Below, piece after piece: positions 57,149 through 64,000 of a DNA stretch of 64,000 nucleotides; the first letter of the stretch is position 1; every line of letters begins with the position of its first letter. Below the pieces are notes generated by a model. That model searched no databases, was not told the DNA's origin, and was given only the letters and a program-made list of their open reading frames with translations. Made by a program: the position numbers and the translations under genes. Source of the DNA: Porphyra umbilicalis (lineage: Eukaryota > Rhodophyta > Bangiophyceae > Bangiales > Bangiaceae); NCBI GenBank assembly GCA_002049455.2, contig KV918804.1, forward strand, positions 124,001 through 188,000, given 5' to 3'.

Positions 57149-57420
57149 GTGTAGGATCTCAGAAGAAACGGACACACGTTCTATTCTAGAGATTAAACCT
57201 CTAGAATCGATCGTGGGGGCCGTTTTCAACGCCTGAGAGGGGGCAGAGTTGCAAACGATTTAGATCCCAATCCCCCTCCTGACGCCATTGCGATGGGGCC
57301 ACTTTCCGCGCCTTGTGCTGCTCATGTTCAATTTACAGTATAACCCGATTTGAAGCCATTGTAGCCTCCTCATTGCTCGGGGGGACCTCGCATTCACGCG
57401 ATAAAACGGTCACACATGCC

Positions 57421-58971
57421 ATGTGGCGGGGCGGGGGGCAGCGAACGGCGGCGCCTATACTGGGTGCCGGCTGCCGGTCTACCGCTGCCGGCATGCCCAT
57501 GAGCGACCGCGCCGCTGGCGCCGCCCCGCCGGCAGCCCAGGCGGCCGTCGTGGTGGCCGCGGCTGCGCGCGCCGCGGCTGAAGGGCACGGGGACCTGGCG
57601 CCGACGGCGGCCGTGTCGAACGCCGAGCGGGCGGGGAGCGCGTCCGCCGCCGCCGCCGCCACCACCGCCGCCGCTGCCGCCGCCACCGCCACCGCCGCCG
57701 CCAGCGCGTCGGCGTCGGCCGACGCGGCGCTGCCGACGGAGCGGTCGCCGGTGGCCAAGGTCGCGGCGGCGGCGCCCCTGGCGGTGGCCAGCGCCTCCCC
57801 GCTGCCCGGGCGGGCGGAGCGGACGCCGCCCGCCCCCCGCGCGCTGCAGCCCCCCCCGCGCACGTCTGGGGAGCGCGCGCGGTCGGCGTTGCGGCAGCTG
57901 CTGCCGCCCGGGACGGACAAGCCCGGCAATGGCCGCCGCCGCACGTGGTCCGTGTCGCTGCCGCTCGGGCGCCTCAGTGGGTCTGCGGGCGCGGGCGACC
58001 GGAAGCGGGATCGGGGGCGCGGGCGGGAGCTTCAGCGGGACCGCGGCGGGGGCGGCGCCGACGCCAAGGCCGCCCCCGCCGAGCGCGGCGGCTGGCGCGC
58101 GTCGCGCGTGTCGAGCCGCTCCGCGGCGTCCGACGCCAAGCGGGGCGCCTTGGCCAAGGGCGGCGTCGGGGAGCCCCCCGACGAGGCCGCCGACGCCAAG
58201 GCGGCCGCGGCCACGTCGCCGGCGAGGGCGGTCGCCGCCGCCGGTGGGCGGCCGCCGCCGCCCCCCCTCGTGACGCCGACGGGGGTGCACCCGCTGGCGC
58301 TCGTGGCCCGCATCCCCGCCGACGCGGCGGCAGACGTGACGGTGCTGCGCCTCGACGCCGAGGCGGCGGCGCCCGGGGTGGGGCCGCCTGTGGCGGCGGC
58401 GGCCGCCGCCGCGGCCGCCACCGCTGCGGCCGCCGCAACGGCTGCAACGCCGGCGCCGCCGTCGCGGCGGGGCTGGTTTGGCGGCGCCGCCGCCGCCACG
58501 ACGGCGGCGGCGAATGCGGCGACGGGCGGCGGGCGGGGGGGCAAGGCGTACGCTGCGTATGCGGAGCTGCGGTCGGGGGTGGTGCTGCTCTACCGATCGG
58601 GCGTGCCGGGGGGGGGGGGGAGCGCCCCCAAACCGGCCGTCTTTTTGGCGAGCGGCTCCGTCGTGACCCGCTCCGCGGCGGGAGCGGGGGCGGGGACGGG
58701 CGGCCGCTCCGGCCGCCGCTCATCGACGGTCGGCGGCCACGGGGGTGGCGGCGGCGGCGGCGGCGGCGGCGGTGGGGGCGGTGGGGGGGGCGCCGCCGCC
58801 GGCGGGGCCGCCGGTGGGATGGTGCCGGCCGGCCCCGCGGCGGGCACCGCAGCCACGCCGCGGCAGCGGTTCTCACGCAATGCTCGCATGTGTGTAAAAG
58901 CACTGTTGCTGGATACATATCGGTACAAAACAGCATGTTGGTGTGAGTTTCAGTCCATTCTGACTGTATAG
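57421..58971 (+). CDS. right-arm copy of the captured Ala-rich gene, possible PH-like segment
   Basis: A 516-residue open frame from ATG 57,421 (a second ATG at 57,493 gives MSDRAAG two codons later). Most of it is Ala, Gly, Arg and Ser; shared blocks with the left arm include GNGRRRTWSVSLPLGRLSG and GGGADAKAAPAERGGWRAS. Only this arm has the next 800 bp, with PLVTPTGVHPLALVARIPAD and, near 58,550-58,660, AYAELRSGVVLLYRSGVP followed by KPAVFLASGSVV. The last two resemble the early strands of a PH domain, but this is a weak guess. The frame ends in sequence belonging to the outer arm, so the present C-terminus is not original. It may or may not be expressed. Confidence 0.4.
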   Translation: MWRGGGQRTAAPILGAGCRSTAAGMPMSDRAAGAAPPAAQAAVVVAAAARAAAEGHGDLAPTAAVSNAERAGSASAAAAATTAAAAAATATAAASASASADAALPTERSPVAKVAAAAPLAVASASPLPGRAERTPPAPRALQPPPRTSGERARSALRQLLPPGTDKPGNGRRRTWSVSLPLGRLSGSAGAGDRKRDRGRGRELQRDRGGGGADAKAAPAERGGWRASRVSSRSAASDAKRGALAKGGVGEPPDEAADAKAAAATSPARAVAAAGGRPPPPPLVTPTGVHPLALVARIPADAAADVTVLRLDAEAAAPGVGPPVAAAAAAAAATAAAAATAATPAPPSRRGWFGGAAAATTAAANAATGGGRGGKAYAAYAELRSGVVLLYRSGVPGGGGSAPKPAVFLASGSVVTRSAAGAGAGTGGRSGRRSSTVGGHGGGGGGGGGGGGGGGGGAAAGGAAGGMVPAGPAAGTAATPRQRFSRNARMCVKALLLDTYRYKTACWCEFQSILTV

Positions 58972-60399
58972 GCGTGATCAGGGACGTCACTTTACCGAGA
59001 GGAAATGATGAAGTCAAGGGCCGCACGACTTTTGTTTTGGACACCCTACTGTCCCAAGACGTGTTGCCCTAGCCCGCTCGGCATGTCCATGGCATCCTCC
59101 GCGTTTTAGCAGACGTCCGACCCAAAAAGAACACCACGTCACAATCAACTGAAGAGCTCAAGTAGGATGGAGGACAATCCCTGGTCACGTCGGTGTGCTC
59201 AGAATAGTACCACAAAGGCTCCTTCATGCTCATATGACACCCTACTTGCTGCCCTTCACGCGTGCCCCGCGACCGATGTGAGCTTGAAGCGAAGTTGGTC
59301 TGAGTGAATCTTGTAAAATACTCTAATCAGGTCCAGTGGTCAAAAGTTTTCTATTCAACGTCGAGACGATGTGCAGCCTGAGTACAGCACGACACAACCG
59401 CAGCTCCTTGCATGCAACTACCATTGAGAGGCCTCAGAACGCTTGACGCCTGACCGACACGGCTCCCAAGGCAGTGACCATGCCACGAGACTTCAGTAAC
59501 ATACGTCCAGTGAAAGCTGTCATCTGGACAGTATCTGATTGTCTGTTGATGGTCGCTTTTCGGCCAATTTGCTACAACCTCTGGCGCAGGATCATCCCAT
59601 GGGCCCCGTCAATCCGAGACGAGGGTCACTGCCCGCACGCCGCCATGGTCTCACAGCTCCCCCCTCCCGATCCTCGTATACGAGCAAGTGATAGCTCATA
59701 CGTTCGCACAATGGGGGAAGGACCTAGGTTGGGTACACACGTGAGTGGAAGTAGCATGAGGTCACCGTTGTCGTGCCCGCCGTTGCGGCGGTAGCCAGCC
59801 ATGGGGGATGTATTTGGCCACCTGCTGTGGAATGCTCCGGTGGACCGGACCACCGCTGTGCGCGTGCCAGCGAGAATAAACTAGGAGCTCATTGCTGGAC
59901 TGTCCCGGATTGTACATCAAAGCAGTGCCAACACTGGCCAGTCCAATGGATCACGTGCGTTTTTCTGGCACTGCCCCATCTTGTGGATACCGAATGTGCC
60001 TTCTGTTCCTGCCTATAGCGATTCCCATTGCTTTTTGTTGGAAACAGCACTGCGGCCGGTCTCCCATACTGTACTCTGTTCTTTCTGACCAGCTGGAAAC
60101 AATACGGGAATTCTATCTTCGCGCGTCTCTTCTTGTCCAGCAGGACCTCCTTGGCAGATGACACGTCGGCAGCGCCCGGGTGGGCGGCCAGGCAGGAAAA
60201 CACACAAAACGAGAAACACTTGTAGTGGCGACGGGCTGTCAGTGGGGAGAAGGGCAGGGACGGCCGCGGTAGCCGAGGAGTGGGGTGCGGTGCGGCACTG
60301 ACACAGCACTGGTGGGGCGATGGTATCGGCCGCGTCAGCTCCTCTGCACGTGTCAGGCCAGTGTGCGTCGAAATTGACGACCCGCCCACAATGCCAATT

Positions 60400-60565
60400 T
60401 GCGCCCCCGAGCCCCCCTAGCACGCCGCTCAGCTCCCCCCGACCCCCCACCAAACCCCCCCCAAACCCCCCCAGCCCGGCCTCCAACCCCCCCCCCAACC
60501 CCGCTGCCAGCACCCCCCCCAGCACCCCCCTAATCCCTCGAATCCCCCCCCCCCCCCAACACCTC
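60400..60565 (-). repeat. G-run minisatellite in right arm (C-rich on + strand)
   Basis: The inverted counterpart of the tract at 53,805-53,965, with the same order of run lengths except for small differences. Confidence 0.75.
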
Positions 60566-60964
60566 CCCAGGGAGCCCCCACGATCTCTTGTAGCCCCACC
60601 CACGATCTCTTGTAGCCCACGTGTCATCGTGGGTCGTTTTTTTTGAGATACGACCCCACACCGGTGCTCGACTTAATACACGCGCCTCGACAAGGGTGTC
60701 CTAATGCAAGCGTGCAGAAATCGCAGAAACACCTCGTTGAGAGAACGGGAGAGCTCGCACGCGCTTGTTGAGCATGTGCATACGTTTGCATACGGGCATT
60801 GCCGCTATGGCCCTGTACACCATAGGAGGCGCTTCCAGAGACGCTTCTGATGCATCCAAAAAGTCGGTGGGAAATGCTCGACTGCAAAAGTATGCAAGTG
60901 AAATCACGGTTTGCACGAGAAAAACGCTCCACAGAGGCGTTTACGAGGGGTCGTGCAAGTTCTG

Positions 60965-61025
60965 AACGAGCAATTTGAGCCTGAACCGGGCTCGTGGTGG
61001 ATCCAGCAACGAGGTGCACTGCACA
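60965..61025. repeat. 62-bp repeat, right copy (inverted)
   Basis: GAACCGGGCTCGTGGTGGAT followed by CCAGCAACGAGGTGCACTGC is the reverse complement of 52,286-52,330, after which similarity continues for some bases. Confidence 0.8.
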
Positions 61026-61227
61026 GGGGCGCGCCGCCGATGCGCAGACAGCCCCCCCCCCCCCCCCCGTTTAGGCTGGTTAGGCGGCCCGAGGTGAGAC
61101 CCTTCTTGCGCACATCTGCGCGACATGCCTGACAAAATGCCCGGTTTTCTGCGGGGGAAAAAACACATTGGGAAGGGGGGGTGGGGGTATGTTGCATGCA
61201 AACTCCAAGCAGGGAACCTGGTTGGTA

Positions 61228-61384
61228 CAGTCATTATTCGCTTATGTGCCATTCACTTGGAGAGCATGCTCTACAAGTGAATGGCCCCTACTAGAGCCTC
61301 AGGACCGCGATCTCTCGCGATCTCGGACTGAAAGAGGGTGCTACTTTTGTGGCGCACCCCTGCCATGAAAACGCATAACGACTG
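61228..61384. mobile_element. 157-bp MITE with TA target site (copy 2, inverted)
   Basis: It starts CAGTCATTATTCG after TA and ends CATAACGACTG before TA. It has the same hairpin core as the copy at 39,081-39,234 and is its reverse complement, with few changes (for example CTCGCGATCTCGG against its partner). Confidence 0.8.
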
Positions 61385-62427
61385 TAAGACCCACTGTGCG
61401 TGCTGCTGGACACACCGTTCAACAGGCGCCACGTGCGCTGCCTCGTCAGCATGCATGATGCGGTCCTGATCTAGCCGACAGCCAATACTTTTAAAGATTC
61501 GGCCCACCCTTTGCGCCAATCAACGTTTGCCATCCGGGGGTAAGACGCCACGTGTTCCGACAGCAGCATAGAAGCTTCGCTATTGTGCTTCTCACAAAAA
61601 CTGGATCCGCAACATCCGCTTCAGCATCATGAACCGCCCCCTGAGCCAATGAAACAGTGATTTTGCAACGGAAGCTGATGCACCGAGGTCCAGTTTTTGC
61701 GAGAAGCACAATAATGATCATTGACGATGAGGGGAGCTGCGGCCCGTACGCTTCGAGTTACCACCCAGCATTGCACGGTCTTGGTACCGCCCTTCTGACA
61801 ACGACAATTGCCGCGATCACCTGCATCAAACATGAGCTGCGCGCGAGGTAGAAGAACAACACACCCATGCGAGCCCGCAGCCGTTTCGCTTTCAATCGTC
61901 GTTTCGCGACACCCCGTCATTGGATGAAGCTGAACGGAGAGGAGTTGCGCACCAAGCAGCGGCGTTGTACCGCGTCATTTCCGAGGGCTCCCTGCCCGCG
62001 CCGCGCCGCGGGCCCGCTCGACGTGCAACACCCGGCGCTGCAAGGTTTGGAGACGACGCCTTGAGGGCGTCGAGTACGCCAAAGAGACGAGAGGGAACAA
62101 AAAGAAAAACAAGGCAACATGCATACCGTCAAAAGGAAGGAAAAACTAGAGGAGCCCACAACGAGAGACCTACACGGCACATACCAGCGGCATATGTGCC
62201 GACGCGCAAAAATAAAAAAGGAACCAGGCACCGTCAGGTCGATCAGCACATCCAGGTCGCTGCCGAGCACCTATGGCAAAGTAGCCGCGCCGACCAGCTC
62301 CACACACCCACACCACGCAGCGGTGTCCCTACAGGCCAAGCTGAGCCTACTCGCCAATGCAAGATCACCCCTACAAGCAGAGCGGCTCTCACCTGCCCAC
62401 AGTACGCCAGAGCACCACACTGGCACG
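61385..62427. other. spacer downstream of the sigma-factor gene
   Basis: Less GC-rich sequence. GAGAAGCACAATA near 61,708 and TATTGTGCTTCTCAC near 61,581 are reverse complements and may mark a further small foldback element (about 61,578-61,720, with CAAAAACTGG and CCAGTTTTTG next to them). No gene was seen. Confidence 0.4.
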
Positions 62428-64000
62428 TCAGTACACATCCCGGTAGCCCTTCAGCTCCGAGCGTCGCATCTTGGACAGCGCCCGCCGCTCGACCGTCCGC
62501 ACATGCGAGCGGGACCAACCAAAGTAGCGCGCAATGTCGACCTTGGTCTGCACGTCCACGCATGAACCGCAAGCGCAGCCGCCGCCGCCGACCAGCCGTG
62601 GCACTCCGTCGGCAGCCGCCGCCGGCGCCACTGGGGCCACCGCCGTGGACGCCGCACGGCGCCCCGCAGAGGCAGCGCCACCAGCCCCCAGCCGGCAGGT
62701 GATGTCACCAGGTGCGACAGCGCCGCCCCCCACCCCGGCAGTCGCCTCCGCGTCCACATCGTTGGGCCCTGGGCCGAGGCACAAGCCGTACAGCCGCTGC
62801 ATGACCGCCCGCTCGTCCGCGTCAAGCAGCCGCTCCATGACGGACCGGATGGTGTGGGCGGCTTCCGCATGGGCGGCGGCCTGCTCCGGCAGCGGGGCCG
62901 TACTCTCCAGGGCGTCGAGGAGGCAACCATTGCCGCCACCACCGCCGCTCGCCGGCGACATGCCGGCGCCTGCGCCGCCCATGTTGCCACCGCTGGTGGG
63001 CCCCGAAAAGGCAGCGTCGAGGCTCGCCCCCGCCTGCGCCAGCCGCGCGAGGCGCTCCACTTCGGCGCGCGGGATGCCGAGCACCGAGGCGGTCACCTCC
63101 GCGGCGGCTATCGGGCACACCCCACCGCTGTCTGATAGTACCGCTGCTGTGGCGACGGCGGCGGTGCCAGGCGCGGCCAGGCGCCCCCCGTGCGCCATAA
63201 GCGCCGCCTCCACCTCCCGCGCCGCCCGTTGCACACGGAGGACGCGTTGGAGAAGGATCACCGGCAGCCGCACCAGCCGCCCATGGTTCTCAACCGCCCG
63301 CACGACGCCCGCGCGGACGACCAGACCCGCATAGTGCACAAAGGGGACACCTCGGTCGGGGTTGTATGTGCCAGTCGCGCGCACGAGCGCGATGGCGCCC
63401 TCCTGCACCAGGTCCGCGGCGGGCACCGCCCCACCGCCGGCATCGTCAGCGGTCGCACCGTAGTGGGAGACGACCTGCGCAACGACGCGCTCCACAAGGA
63501 GCAAGTTGGCAACAACCAGCCGGTCACGCGCCGCGATGCACAGCTGCGCAGCCGTGTATTGGCGGTGGAGGGCCATCGCCAAGGCCACCGCCAAGGCATC
63601 TGGGGAAGGCGGTGACGGCCGGGCGTCGGGAGGAGCAGTCACGACCTTACCAGTAGCGACCGCGGCCCAGACGTCGGCCGCAAGCCGGCCAGGAGGTACT
63701 ACAACCGCCGTCACGTCCGCCACGCTCGGCGCTGCCGCTCCTGTATCGGCGTCCACGCGCGCCGCTGCCACGCCCGTCGACACCCAGCAGAGCGCATCAA
63801 GCAGGCCGCCCCCCACGTCTGGCAGTCGCCGCACGAGGTCTGCCAGCACCAGTTGATCCTCTGCCGACAGCATCAGCAAGCGCAGCTGCGCAAGGCACCG
63901 CCGCCGCTCCCCATCCCCGTCAGCCACGGGCTGGTGAAATGTCGCGCGGCGACTTGCCGCTGGCGATTGCCGACGCCGGCATGGCGCGGTCGACACGCCG
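62428..64000 (-). CDS. plastid-type RNA polymerase sigma-70 factor, 5' part outside window
   Basis: The frame is open to the window edge, so the N-terminus with the transit peptide is missing; about 523 residues are visible. Region 2 is clear: RLVVANLLLVERVVAQVV, DLVQEGAIALVRATGTYNPD, then VPFVHYAGLVVRAGVVRAVE and RLVRLP, the usual core-binding and -10 recognition segments. Region 3 follows with an Ala-rich part, a Gly/Ser-rich insertion (about 62,930-63,010) and ERLLDADERAVMQRLYGL. Region 4 ends the protein with the helix-turn-helix VDIARYFGWSRSHVRTVERR and ALSKMRRSELKGY. Nuclear-encoded sigma factors of algae direct the plastid polymerase to its promoters. Inserts of about 100 residues split region 4, longer than usual. 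The exact SIG paralogue cannot be named. Confidence 0.88.
   Translation of the reverse strand, partial: GVSTAPCRRRQSPAASRRATFHQPVADGDGERRRCLAQLRLLMLSAEDQLVLADLVRRLPDVGGGLLDALCWVSTGVAAARVDADTGAAAPSVADVTAVVVPPGRLAADVWAAVATGKVVTAPPDARPSPPSPDALAVALAMALHRQYTAAQLCIAARDRLVVANLLLVERVVAQVVSHYGATADDAGGGAVPAADLVQEGAIALVRATGTYNPDRGVPFVHYAGLVVRAGVVRAVENHGRLVRLPVILLQRVLRVQRAAREVEAALMAHGGRLAAPGTAAVATAAVLSDSGGVCPIAAAEVTASVLGIPRAEVERLARLAQAGASLDAAFSGPTSGGNMGGAGAGMSPASGGGGGNGCLLDALESTAPLPEQAAAHAEAAHTIRSVMERLLDADERAVMQRLYGLCLGPGPNDVDAEATAGVGGGAVAPGDITCRLGAGGAASAGRRAASTAVAPVAPAAAADGVPRLVGGGGCACGSCVDVQTKVDIARYFGWSRSHVRTVERRALSKMRRSELKGYRDVY

Larger units (their letters stand above)
53713..60656. mobile_element. 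6.9-kb imperfect palindrome carrying two copies of a captured gene-like sequence
   Basis: The left arm is 53,713-56,948 and the right arm 57,149-60,656, around a 200-bp unique centre. Both ends read GGGTCGTATCTCAAAAAAAA inward. The outer 1.7 kb of the arms are nearly identical: for example, an open frame of 166 residues at 53,981-54,481 (+) recurs unchanged at 59,889-60,389 (-). Inward, both arms carry the same Ala-rich gene-like sequence, but with one large gap each. The layout (long terminal inverted repeats, captured gene, no transposase) recalls Pack-MULE-type or foldback elements. No target-site duplication could be seen, so a plain inverted duplication is also possible. Confidence 0.7.

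Noticed and set aside
1-64000. Bacterial origin because of high GC and long open frames
   Set aside because: Spliceosomal introns with matching phases, RTRAF and plastid-type leaders show a eukaryotic nucleus.

Overview
The window looks like nuclear DNA of a GC-rich eukaryotic alga, most likely a bangiophyte red alga of the Porphyra/Pyropia type. This is inferred, not proven. The support is: plastid-type proteins with N-terminal extensions starting MAF(V/I); a nuclear plastid-type sigma factor; a eukaryotic RTRAF protein; few, short introns (about 220-270 bp) with an unusual GTACG donor; and long homopolymer and GC-rich spacers. Operon structure and ribosome binding sites are absent.

Bases 1-18,300 are gene-dense. 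In order they hold the tail of an S1-domain protein, a membrane rubredoxin, glutathione reductase divergent from it, an Mpv17/PMP22 protein (1 intron), a PAP2-like membrane phosphatase, two divergent secreted malectin-like paralogues, RTRAF (3 exons), and a proteinase K-type subtilisin (3 exons). These are ordinary, unrelated host genes: plastid redox, membrane, secretion and RNA-metabolism functions.

Bases 18,300-62,400 are mobile-element territory. They hold a 1.35-kb nested foldback element with TA target sites, a pogo/Tigger-like transposase, a zinc-knuckle-like hypothetical gene, mini-satellites, a Plavaka/CACTA-like transposase with an intron and two in-frame stops, and an unrecognised multi-block gene with 15-residue repeats. 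They also hold a second pogo-like transposase, a Crypton-type tyrosine recombinase with a GCR1_C-like tail, small TA-flanked MITEs (one inside the Crypton), and long GC-rich stretches without recognisable genes. The most striking object is an imperfect palindrome of about 6.9 kb (53,713-60,656). Its two arms carry copies of one Ala-rich gene-like sequence, and each arm keeps a piece that the other has lost.

Bases 62,428-64,000 return to host sequence with the C-terminal part of a plastid-type sigma-70 factor that runs off the window.
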